64,000 bases of DNA from Nemania diffusa (lineage: Eukaryota; Ascomycota; Sordariomycetes; Xylariales; Xylariaceae): positions 4,602,001 through 4,666,000 of the forward strand of contig JBBPUQ010000004.1 of NCBI GenBank assembly GCA_038501195.1, in the 5' to 3' direction. The notes beneath the pieces were generated by a model, which worked only from the letters and a program-made list of their open reading frames with translations, did no database searches and was not told where the DNA came from. A program made the translations under genes and the position numbers. Positions 33,135 to 43,922 of the stretch are shown here, in pieces. Positions within the stretch are counted from its first letter, which is position 1, and every line of letters begins with the position of its first letter.

Positions 33135-34286
33135 TGCATACTTTTCCGATATGCGACCCTGATTCGAGATGGCTCAGAGCAGCGACGATGTCATCACGCT
33201 CAAAGGCGAAAACCTTGTCGACAGGTAACTCGAGTCCGCGAGCAACCATAAACCTAACGGCCTCCTCAAGCTGTTGCTTCGATCCTCCCGTCACGCCTCG
33301 AACAACGATAGCCTTAGCCAGCGCCGTCATAGTCACATCCGGAACCTGCTCCTGCGGCGAGCTCGCCAAGAACCCTATGACGGTAACCAAACCTCCCCGT
33401 GCTACCGCCATCAAGCTCTGGTTCATCGTCCCTACACCGCCGACCTCGATGACATGGTCAACTCCCTTCCCATTCGTGATTCGCTGCACCTCAGCGGCCC
33501 AATCTGGCGTGGTATTGTAGTTGATCAGGTGGTCAACCCCGAGTCGAGACTTGACAAAGTCAAGCTTCTTGTCGCTAGAAGACGTGACGATCGTAGTCGC
33601 CCCCGCGGCCTTGGCCAGAAGAAGAGCAGTTACGGAAACGCCGCCGGTTCCTAAACCATCAGCCTCAAGAATTAGTCACCTAAATAAAATTACCGGATAT
33701 TGATTGAAATCTAGAAGAATCAGTTGTCATATTACGTACCGAGGGCCAGCACTGTGTCTCCAGGCTTCAGCGGTGTGTTCCCGTAAAACGCATTCCATAC
33801 CGTGGACACGGTACACGGCGTCGCGGCCCACTGGATGAAGTCCCGCGATGTCTTGCACGGCGGGAGCTTGACCAGCAAATGGGCAGGCAGGGCAATGTAC
33901 TCGCGCAGCACCCCGTCCTGGTAAGCGCTGCTCCAGGCGAAGTTTAGAGCATCCACCCGCTCGTCCTTGGCGCCGTACAGGAACGAGGGGGCCGCGGGCG
34001 CAAGTACCGCATCCCCCACTGCGAGGGCGGGTTTGAGCAACTCGGACGTCGGGCCGACGGCGACGACCTCGCCGGCCATGTCGCAGCACGGGATCACGTT
34101 GTCCTTGACCGGCAGGAGATAGGTCGCGGTGGCGATGGCCACGTCGCGGTAGTTGAGCGCTACGCCGCGGACCTTGACGAGGACTTCGCCTGTGCCCGGC
34201 GAGGGGATGGGCTCGCGGAATTGGCGTAGGCTGTCGAAGCCGTTGAAGGCCGTGAGGCGAAAGACGGTCTGCTCCTTGGAAGACAT
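33121..34286 (-). CDS. MDR-superfamily oxidoreductase (alcohol dehydrogenase/quinone reductase-like)
   Basis: Two exons (34286-33740, 33650-33121) encode 358 residues. The N-terminal GroES-like domain reads PGTGEVLVKVRGVALNYRD and CDMAGEVVAVGP, and the Rossmann fold begins LALGTGGVSVTALLLAKAAG, where the intron splits the glycine-rich loop. The usual zinc-ligand pattern of classical alcohol dehydrogenases is not evident, so a zinc-independent NADPH:quinone-oxidoreductase-like enzyme is more likely. Substrate unknown. The open frame extends upstream to 34475, but the MSSKEQ methionine aligns with the domain start and is preferred. The first exon is notably GC-rich. Convergent with the transcription factor and overlapping its stop by 14 bp. 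Confidence 0.87.
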
Positions 34287-35015
34287 GTTGGGGTTGGATT
34301 CCTGGCAATAGTGAATACTGGTGGAAATAATCAGGTATTTGTGAGCTGATATTGAAATCAAGATTCTATTGGATTGAGATTGTATTTGTTGCGAGTGAGG
34401 TTGGTTGATGTCTGATACTGGAAGAAGATACTCAAGCCGTCTTATACACATTCTCACCCCTGTTTTCTTCCCCAAGTGGCCATGATGCCGCGAACAACTT
34501 TTCTACCATCATCTGATCTCACAAATCCATTACTGACCCAATGAGAAGAGCTAACATGATGATAGTCATAATACCTACATGCTGCCAGCCTTTCTGTGAA
34601 TGTTGTCTGTTCGGGGTAGATAGTCGGTTGGGGTAGAAATTCCCGAGTTGGAGAAGAAATTACAAAGCTAGCTAATAGCGCTCTGCAATTGCCAAAAAGG
34701 GGTAAGTTGACATTAGGTATCTGACACGATACTCCTCTCCCTTACATTATTAATCAAGTTATTCAACGATGCATGTCTATTTTCTCTAGCACTTAGTTAG
34801 CCTTAGTAGGATGTTGTGTTAGACAATCTTGTCGAAGAGCTATCACGAGAAATCCCTTAGTTGGGATAGCAATTGTCCCTTAGCGCACGCGACTTGGAGA
34901 GACTTGATCGAGGATGGTATCATTACAATCGTCAAATATGACATGAAATTATTATACCGCAACAAGCTAAGTGTAAGTGCGCTGTTATGTTCTATAAAGT
35001 ATAATCGTATCCTAT
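34287..35015. other. Intergenic between two minus-strand genes
   Basis: It holds the oxidoreductase promoter/leader and the 3' flank of the LicD gene. It is moderately AT-rich. The open frame of the oxidoreductase continues to 34475 without an upstream ATG that would extend a domain. No other gene is seen. Confidence 0.5.
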
Positions 35016-36336
35016 CTAGACCTCGACAATCACTTCTTCATACACGATAACGCTCTCGGTATCGTCATCGTCGTCTACGGTCTCATTCTCTTCCGTCTTT
35101 GGCGGTGCCATAGGCTTCTGCTTATTGGGGATCTTAGCCCATTCCCTTAGCTCCGGTACCCAGCGATGTCTGTTTATTGTATACCATCTCATTAGCTAGG
35201 CTCTTAGCTTATCCTACGATGGTTCGGTAGCAGCGTAAGGGAGAGCAGCAAGGCACAAAAGGAGGCATCAAGTGATAAGCCAAAGACATAAGGGGGGAAA
35301 CTCACCCAGCCCACTCCTCGGTGACCAGGCTCTTGGGCCCGTACTCATCAGTCAGGACCTTGTCGAACGCGTACGGGATCCAGGCCTCGGTGCCCTCGAA
35401 TTCGGTACGCCGCAGCGGCCAGAGCTCGGCGGTGCGGTAGCGGTGGTTGTTCTTGCAGCTCCAGACGCCCGGGGAGCGCTCGGGGTCGCGCTCCCGGAGG
35501 CCCGTGATGTCGATGAACATGCCGTTGCTCGTGTCGATCCAGCGCGCGTCGATCACGTTGGCGCCGTTGCCCTTGGTCAGCGCCGCGTGGTGCGGGTTGA
35601 CGTCGAGGAGGTACGACTTTTTTATCTTCGCCGTCGCCGCCGCCGCTCCGCCTCCGCCTCCGCCTCCATCACCACTGCTACCGCTTGCCCCGTCATTACT
35701 TCTATTACCACTGTTGCTCTGACCACCATCGCCACCGCTGTCGCTAGGAATACTATTACTATCGCTACTACTACTCCTCCCGGAATCGGACATAGCGGTC
35801 TCTAACACCACAACCTCGCCCTCCTCGACCTCGTATTCGTACTCGTGCGAGCTCTGGTTGTACCGCTCCCCGAGGAGCGCGAGCGTGGCGGCGCTGACCT
35901 GGACGTCTAGATCATAATCCCAGGGCATGACGCGGCCGTTCCACCACCAGCCCAGCAGCGAGCCGTGCGCGAGCCACGTCTCGACGCCCAGCGCCGCGAA
36001 CGTCGTCAGGTACGAGCGCACGAGGCGCCGCAGCGCCGGCCGGTGCTGCTCGTACGGCACCTTGCCCCGGAAGTACCGCGCGTCGTAGTGCCCGCTCTCG
36101 GCGTCCCAGCCGGGCTCGTGGAAGTACTTCTCCTCCTTCGGGGGCGGCGCTGGCTTTGGGGGTGCCGGGGGGTCTTTCTGCGCTGGCTCGTTGTCGTGCA
36201 GGGCTTGCACCGGCTCCTGTGCTGCTGGTATCGGCTCGGGTGTTGCCTGCGCTATCTCCGTCACCACTTCCGTGACTACCGCTGGCGCCGCGCTCGTGGC
36301 TAGGGTGAAGAGCAGGAGGGGGTGGAGGACTCGCAT
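35016..36336 (-). CDS. LicD/fukutin-type phosphotransferase domain protein
   Basis: Two exons (36336-35306, 35169-35016) give 394 residues; the 136-nt intron follows EEWAG. An N-terminal hydrophobic segment (MRVLHPLLLFTLATSAAPA) suits secretion or a membrane anchor, followed by a Pro-rich linker. The LicD domain is clear: WLAHGSLLGWWWNGRVMPWD, then the acidic DYDLDVQV metal-binding motif, and later SNGMFIDITGL. Fungal members such as Mnn4-like proteins act in mannosylphosphorylation of glycans, probably in the Golgi. A Ser/Gly/Asn/Asp-rich insert of about 65 residues interrupts the domain between the catalytic motif and SYLLDVNPHH. The C-terminus is very acidic. Substrate unproven. Confidence 0.85.
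35632..35800 (-). repeat. Low-complexity triplet repeat inside the LicD coding region
   Basis: Runs of CCG, CCT, ACT and ACC-type triplets (plus strand) encode Gly-, Ser-, Asn-, Asp- and Ala-rich runs in the LicD-type protein. The tract is in frame and interrupts the conserved domain without destroying it. It is a likely site of length variation between strains. Confidence 0.7.
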
Positions 36337-38521
36337 TGTCCCTGGATTCAGCGGATTGGAAAATAAGGGGCTTTCGAGTGCCGGATAGGTCTTGTCTACA
36401 CCGAATTGACGAGAACGACTCAGCTCATGTGGGTGGTATTTACTGGACGAGGGCGATGGGATTGCCCAGCAAGCCGCCTTCAGAACCTAGTTTAATGGGT
36501 ATTCAATAATCTAACTAGTATATACAAGCAATGCTATTTAATAGATAGATAATCATAAGTCAAGACCATGACGCTGGTCATGAGCAATTATAGATGGTGG
36601 AAACCTGACAACTTAGAGTTGGGAGTAAAAATACGTATAGGGGTGATCCTCGTAGCTCACTGCGAGATCAGGGACATCCACGGCTATCTCGATCGAGACT
36701 CGGCAGTGCCATGACAGAGTTCCAGGTGTCGCGTGCTTCACTTGTCACCAGCGACTTTACACTCTATGCGGTTATACCTATGGAATGGTACTTGTAAGTG
36801 AAATGGCCCTTGATAAGGACTAGTCATCATAAACTCATTATGCATAGAGCACTACGATAGAGGGAAAACAGCAGAAGAGGAGAATACTGTATATATGGAC
36901 GAGCCCAGTTGATATGCGTGTTCTTGTGCTGCATGACGAGACGACGTAATCGCCCCAAGATTTGCACAGAATTAACAAGTCTGCAGTATAGAGGACTCGA
37001 CATAGAGTTGATTCCTGCATGAACCGGGGCGACACTGTTCGGTGGTATACCTGCCTTATAGGTGTTCTGCCCTTGGAACACTAGGCTCTTCCCTACTTGC
37101 AAAGTTTAAGCAATTTTTAGAACAGGGCAGGGGTACACATAGAAGAAATCGGCATCATACATTATATAAAGTGATTAGCTTGCGCCTAATACGCCTATCA
37201 AGTCGGTGACGGAAAGTTGTCGATACAATTCCTTCACCTTGCCTGTAGTAGCAGTATACGAGAAACAATTGTAATGGATGAATCCTATAAGACGTCTCAT
37301 ATGTTTATTTAGACCTAGCTTCTTTAACTTCATGCTCTAGACGCAGTCAACATCCTCGAAAGACGTAGATCTATTGTCGCGTGACTATGTTTGTTCGGAC
37401 TCGGACGCTACCCAGGTACATTCGATAATTTGTTGGTATGTCGGGCGACAATCGTCACGCCAAGGCTACTAACTTGAACCTTATATTGCTACATTCCAAC
37501 GTCATGTCAATTTTAAGTCATTAATTTACCATAAAAGAGATTTCATAGCCTTTCTGCTTGAATCGTCCTACCTGTGCGTCTATAAAACAGCGTTGATAAA
37601 TATATGTGGGTAGACATCGTGGGCGTAAGTGTCAAGAAAAGTGAAATAGAAGTGACAGTTTCAGAGCCTACAACTAGAAGCAAAAGAAACACGACCAATG
37701 TCGACACATAGTCCTATCTACAGTAGTTGACTAGGAGTGCCGTGTTGGTTACAGCTTCGACCTAAGGTGATGATAGTGACGTATGTCCTATAGCATGATA
37801 GGTAGAGGTCAACACTACGACACCTGCGGCATGGACTGCAAATCGTCCACCTTTCCCCTAGAAACTCCCGGCTAGAAAATTTGTATCTTGATAATGAAAT
37901 GTGTAGGGATTATATGATATTCGATTGAGATCTCTATTGAAAATATGCCCCGGGTAGGATGATGATATTGCCTGCCAGTTCGTAGGCGTTTAAAGAAGGT
38001 TTAGAAAACGCCACTTGTTCATGCTAAGATTTTGTAACTCAATTCGGGGGGTTGGATGAGTGTGTGTATAATTAGTGGTAGTTAAGACTATCGATAAATT
38101 TAGATAGAAGACAAGGACAGAAAGAGGAAATGAGTTAGAGTGAATCACTGGAAGTCCATCGACACACGACACAGCAAAGTAACAAACACACATTAGTTGT
38201 GGACAAGAATACTTGTTGAGTGACTGTATCTGATTATCTGCAGTCGTTTGCAGTGTAAGGCTAGCTACAACTATCGTCGAATCTCTGATCTAACATATAA
38301 CCCTCTAATGATCTAATGAGTAGTAGATCTGTCGAGTATACACATGAGCCTCTGACCTCGGCCCAATAAAATGATGTAATAGTTTCTTCGCCGAATGTTT
38401 GCCAATGATACCTTCATATGCCATAGTTCACTAACTCACGACGAGAGCCATCGTACTCAGTGGTACTAATCCTTAATAGAAAGAGATGACAGAAGCCGAT
38501 ATCTCCTTAATATCCCAATAA
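36337..38521. other. Intergenic region of about 2.2 kb
   Basis: It holds the promoter of the LicD gene and the 3' flank of MRE11. No open frame resembles a known protein; the longest (36827-37102, minus) has no domain. No transposon ends were recognised. Confidence 0.5.
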
Positions 38522-40915
38522 CTAACGCCGCTTAGCTCTCGTCGCGGGGGCCGACTCGAAAGGATCGGAAATTTCGTCATCACTGATTTCCAATGGCTCC
38601 TGCTGGGTAGCCTTTTGCGAGAAATTCAATCTCGTCTGTCGGGTCTTTAGCGAGGAAGCGGAGGCGGAAGCGGCCGCGCGGGATGATGTCTGTGACCGTG
38701 AGGGTTGTGATCGCGTAGTCGTAGTTCTACTTGCTGTAGTTCGCTTTGGTGGCGGGGCCGGAGGGTCGTGATTATCATCATCCATGAATACGTCTTCGTC
38801 TTCGTCGCTGTCAGCTTGCTTACGACCGCGAACGCCTTTAGTAGGTGCCTTCTTGGCCGGAGCCTTCGGGGCAGCCTTGGTTCGCGTGGTCGCTGCTTTA
38901 GCCCGGCCTTTCGTTTTCGGTGCTGGAACTTCTTCATCATCTTCTACAACATCGTTCATCTCTTCATCTTCATCATCGATAAATCCTGTGCGTGTGGACT
39001 TTCGTCCCCGACCCCGGGGTTGCGTAGGCCGTGATATTTCCTCTGCCACCGGAGCACGGCTGATTGCTTCAGGTTGATCCTCCCAATGACCATCAAGGTC
39101 AGAGTCCCATTCGTCTGGTTTTGGCTTGTATACGAGCTTTGGGCCTCGTTTCAATTGACCAGTAGCGAACTGGTGCTCAAATTTCTGCTTGATCCTCTCC
39201 ATTGCGCTGTCAAGGTCGTCTTCGTTATCGTCCAAGGACAACATTTGTTTGACTTGGCCTGACAGAGACTCGCTGACAAACTGCTCCATAGCGTGCTTGT
39301 CGTCCTTGTCGACAAACTGAACTACCGCGTCGCCAAATGGCGCCTGGGGTAGTATCTTTAGCGATTGCGCCTTTAAATACTCCTCTACGAGTTTTGCAAC
39401 TTTCACACTATCCATTTCGGCTAGACTGGCGACAACCTCTTCAGATAACGCATTGGTGGCTGTGCCACGTTCTATCTTTAAATTAGTATGATCTAGGGAG
39501 AAGGAAAAAAAACAAGAAAAAAAGAGCCACGTACTCTGTACCGTCTTTTTGCGATAGAAATGGACTACGTCATTCGTGTTGGCGACTTTGTCTGAGAAGC
39601 GGTTAGAGAAACGCTGTGGGTTCTCGATATCGTAGTGACCTCCTTCTGGTGCCGTATATTCCACCTTGAGGCGAATCAAGGGCCTAGGCCGTTCGTTTTC
39701 GCTCACATCGTCATCTTGCAGGGATTCCCATTCCACATTAGCTTCTTCAATCATCTCCTCGACGATTTCCATCAGTCTTCTGGTCAATTCTGGCCGATTG
39801 TCCTTCTTTTTTTCTAGACCCTTGAACCTCTTGTCGGTGGCTAGAATAATCTCGGCAGTGGCAAAAGGGCGCACAGACTTTAAGCGATGCTTCTCAACTG
39901 AAAAGTCTCGACCTGTAACGCTCACCACGGCCACATGTTTCGCGACAGCCTCGCCCGGTACGAGTGACGTAGCGACAGATGAACCGGGCTGCATGACATG
40001 AAAGCCTGTTTCGGGATTATGTCGGGGATCAATGAGGCACTCGTGCTCGTGGCCCCAGACGACTAGATCGAGCCACTCAGGCAGCATGTTCTCAGGCAGA
40101 TAACTAGTAGCAGTGTGGGCGTGGTGGTTCTGGTGGACGGCAAGTAAGTTGAACCAATCTGTTGACTGCTGATTCGGTCGGAACCATTTCACTTTGTGAT
40201 CACGAAAGTTCCGAAACATGCGTTCATCGCGCACATTACTGATTCCGAAGAGTGCCAGTTTGGTCTGGCCCTTCTGGAGCAGGACGGGTTTCACGTTGAT
40301 CTCGTCGACCTTGGGAGTACGACCGTAGTAGTTCACAAGGCCGGCAACCTGAAGTAGATCAAGTGAGCAATAGTTGCCTTGGCCACTAGGATCGTCGTGA
40401 TTGCCATGAATGGAGAAGACTGGGATGGAGATGTTCATGTCGGGATCCTCGTAATTGACATGGCCAAAAGCACTCGCGAAGACTTCGTTGGCATCACTGA
40501 GGAACTGAAGCTCACATGGCTTCATACCTAGGCAGTTCTTTCGAAGTGACCGCATCACATGGTACATGGATAGTCTTGAGGGTTTGTTGTCGTGAAAGAG
40601 GTCGCCGGCAAGCAGGACCATGTCTACCTGGTATGTATGTTAAGCACGGCAACGAAACATGTATCCTCGAACTATACGGGTACCTACATCCTCTGTCCGT
40701 GCTAGGTTCATAATCTCGTCGAAGGTTTTCCAGCTGTCATCCTTGCGGATGGGATCGCGCTCCTCGTAACCTACATGATTATCAGTAGCGACGAGGATGC
40801 GAATCGTGTCGGCACCTAGTTTAATGTTAGATAGACGAGTATCATAGGGCAAGGCACCGGGCAAGAGACAAGAGGGGCGCATACCTGTCAACTCTGATGA
40901 TGGGGATCGTGGCAT
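38522..40915 (-). CDS. MRE11: Mre11 double-strand-break repair nuclease
   Basis: Four exons (40915-40885, 40815-40688, 40627-39542, 39475-38522) encode about 732 residues. All phosphoesterase motifs are present: TDNHVGY (Asp22, His24), GDLFHDNKPS, GNHDDPSG (His130), VHQNHHAH and VVWGHEHEC. The capping domain follows, then a long C-terminal tail that alternates acidic runs with RGRGRK, Lys/Ala-rich and Ser/Arg-rich stretches, as in fungal Mre11. The protein is the nuclease of the Mre11-Rad50-Nbs1 complex for break detection, end resection and telomere maintenance. The third intron has two in-frame solutions (GTACAG to TTTAAAG, used here, or GTACGT to CCCTAG), which differ by a few residues after RKKT. 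Confidence 0.93.
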
Positions 40916-42010
40916 GTTGTAATTATTCTAATATGTCTGGGCTAAGTGGATGGCTTCCGTATACTTTTTGGGACATAAAGTCTAGACTACTCTCGACTTT
41001 ATTATTTCCGTGGTACTGGTTCTTTTAACGAGGTAGCAAAAGTCACATTCTGAGGTGACTTTTCACCCACACATGTCCTTATCCAGACGCAGAAGTCCTG
41101 AAGGGAGCTTGGTTGGTGGTCAGATAACTTCAGGGCTGAGTGAGAGAGGTCAGGCAACGCTGCACAGTGTGGGTAGCGAATAGTATATCCTAGATAGGTA
41201 CTTCCGGAACAGTTTCTTGGGTAATACAGAGTACCTACTTAAAGACGCGTGTAGTTGGGTCCATACTTCAATTTCGCCCCGCGATATCACGTGCCCATCT
41301 GTCTTAGACCTACCAGGATCCTAAATGTTAGCTCGCGCTAGTAGATCATTTAAACCGAAAAGATCGGTGTAAAGAGGTATGTACTTCGGTACTTGGGCTA
41401 AATTTTGCCCCCACATTTGAATCTAGACCCATACTTAATATGTCAATACAGCTTAAAGTATGGGTTTTATAACTATTTAGGTATTGATTTACTACATATT
41501 TTTCTTTATTGCGTTAACCGATCTACTAGCGCCGCGCTAACATTTTGGAACCTGGTACACTCTAATGGTGCGGATATTCCCCAGCTCAAATTATAGTAGT
41601 CGTCTACGCGTCTCGTCAAAGCAATCCCATCAGGCGATCATTGTGTTGTGTTAGAATAGTTGTAGAGGTAATGGAGGGATCTAGTGTTCTAGCGCTGTAG
41701 CTTCTTTATATACCTATACATAGCGTAGGTGTGGGGGAAGGTACGAGGCATAGTGTATATCTAGGACCCCGCACGGCTGTTGCGAGGTCTCTCTCCATCT
41801 CTCATACAACATAATTATCGCTTTGCAATCCAACATAGGCCGTACCTGCCTACAAATCCAATATTGCACACATTACGTCTAGACCGGTCGGTTACAAGTA
41901 GTTGGACCACGTACACTTATCTCAGCCCACACCAATATACTACGTTTCCTTGAAGTCGGCGCGTAATCTACCTCGTACACTTCTTCCACTGTCTCCCTAA
42001 ATCCGGCACC
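40916..42010. promoter_or_regulatory. Divergent intergenic region between MRE11 and an orphan ORF
   Basis: About 1.1 kb with the MRE11 promoter and whatever drives the plus-strand ORF at 42011. It is AT-rich between about 41,340 and 41,600 and has scattered TAGGTACT strings. No defined binding site was recognised. Confidence 0.4.
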
Positions 42011-42637
42011 ATGTCTGGCATGGAATCTGAGGGATCGCGCAACTCGGACAGCAATGAGAGGGTTGACAAACGAGTCAACTTTGCTGGCGCAAATACCCGC
42101 ATTCAAGAGATCCTCACATCGTCAGACCTTACACCATATGTCTGCCTTATGAGCCAGGAGACTCTGTGGCCGAGAGACGATACTATTTCGCAGTGGGTAG
42201 ATATAATGACGGGTATGCACTGGTTACCTATTGAACCCCTGTGTGATGGTCTCCTTCAGCAACAGCTAGACCGGTCTGCAATGGCATCACTTACCACGTC
42301 GTGGGTACTAGGTGAGGCATACAACGTACGGCGCCTCGGCCTTGGTACGCCATATCGGATGGCGTTACTTGCTCGTAGTGCCTCGGCTCATCCCATCGAG
42401 GCATACGCATTATCATCTCAAAAGTCGAGGCTGAAGGAGCTGATGTCATTTCTGCGTGGTGCTGCGTTTATTAACCTGACCGGGGCACCAGAGCCTCATT
42501 CCGTTGCTGAGATATTCCCAATCCTTGTATTCCACAGGTATAGCGTCAAAAACGCGTACAATTGGATGGACCGTATCTGGGGTATTGAGTTCCCAGAGCC
42601 TCGAGTAAAAACAACAACGACAGTTTGGAATCAATAA
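42011..42637 (+). CDS. Hypothetical protein, orphan ORF
   Basis: Single-exon frame of 208 residues starting at an ATG in favourable context (CACCATGTCTGG). The protein is soluble-looking, without signal peptide or membrane segments, and has mixed composition (for example WVDIMTGMHWLPIEPLCDG and SFLRGAAFINLTGAPEPHS). I recognise no family. Codon use is close to the neighbouring AT-balanced genes, and 208 uninterrupted codons in this base composition are unlikely by chance, which supports a real gene. Its place beside a HET gene and in gene-poor surroundings suggests accessory content. Function unknown. Confidence 0.55.
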   Translation: MSGMESEGSRNSDSNERVDKRVNFAGANTRIQEILTSSDLTPYVCLMSQETLWPRDDTISQWVDIMTGMHWLPIEPLCDGLLQQQLDRSAMASLTTSWVLGEAYNVRRLGLGTPYRMALLARSASAHPIEAYALSSQKSRLKELMSFLRGAAFINLTGAPEPHSVAEIFPILVFHRYSVKNAYNWMDRIWGIEFPEPRVKTTTTVWNQ

Positions 42638-43922
42638 CTCGTCAAGATTCTATTACGCAACGGATTCATCCGTAAATTCAGGTTTCTCATCTAACACGCG
42701 ATTCTATTTCGCCGCAAATACTGGTAGACCTATCTCCTTTATCTCATTCCCCTGCCAATCACCCACCTATCAGTCAGCTGACGCGGTTAACCAGAATACG
42801 GTCACTTGCCTAACAGTGACCTACCTACCTAACAGTGACTCGCTTCGAACAAACCCTCGCCGACTAATAGCAACGTTGACATACTAAGAAGCACGAGAGG
42901 ACGGGAAATAGAGGAATACGTGATATACGCCACGATGCAGTACTCTCTACTGACAAGCAGCGGCACGAATGTGCTTGGAACAATCTCGCACACACCCCGC
43001 TCCTCTAACTAGCATTCAACTCACATCCGCAGATATCTAAACCAGAGGTCGTGTCAGTTCATTTTGAGCCCGTAATGTCTGCCCCCATCGCACGCGACTC
43101 GGTCCCAAGCCCACAGACATTATCTACAGACAGTGATGTCAGCTCTGTCCTAGCTTGGTCGCAAATGCTATTAGAGACTGGATGAAGACAACGTACTTCA
43201 AAGGTATTGCAGAGTGGTTTATGTGCGACTTGTAACATTGACAAGTCAGATAATAACTAGCTAGATCTTCTTATATCATACGGATAAAAAATTAGTCAGC
43301 CTTTTTATTACTGGTTACCTAAAACATGTCTACTTACAAACCGTTGTCTCCTTAATTCGTTTTGTGTTACTGCCATTAAGGGTAGATTCAACTAAAGCGC
43401 ACATTTTTATACCCCTACGAACTCCGACGTGCTTGGCAACCTTTTTTTTGCATACGACCTTCTCTAGTCTGTGTTAGACGGGTGTATATATTAGTCAATC
43501 CTAGTGAAGGATTTCGTTCATTTGTACACACCAATCCTACGTGCACACTTGATTATATAAAGTAACTAAATCATTATGCAACAACGTAACTCATAGCGTA
43601 CCGACGGCTATGGTCTAGATAGTACAAGTACGATCAGCGAGGAGTGCGGTGTCAATATACGTAGTATGCAGGACCTTGCCAATCAATACCGGGCGTGCAG
43701 ATTGGGAGTCGTAAACATTCGATTACAAAACTACTTATGCGTATGGAGGATAGTTACGGATTGGGTACCTGGCAACTGCAGCAACCCTAGGCTTCCCACC
43801 TCCGCTCTTCTCATCCCTCATTCTCTGGTCTCTCGCGTGATGTCCGCATGTTCCTCGGCGATTTGAAACGACGCGGTCCAGCTTCTCATCGATAGTAAAT
43901 CAAAATAAACCGAGCGTTGACT
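42638..43922. other. Intergenic region of about 1.3 kb
   Basis: No coding signal was recognised. CTACCTACCTAACAGTGACT-type repeats occur near 42,820-42,840, and a shorter AACAGTGAC motif is repeated there twice. The right end should hold the HET gene promoter. Confidence 0.45.

Noticed and set aside
34287..34475. N-terminal extension of the oxidoreductase frame
   Set aside because: The upstream part begins without an ATG, is Ile/Ser/Gln-rich and lies before the conserved domain start; it reads like leader sequence.
35272..35805. 177-codon plus-strand open frame
   Set aside because: It is exactly antisense to the LicD gene, whose domain is clear; the frame is open because of the GC-rich codon pattern of the sense strand.
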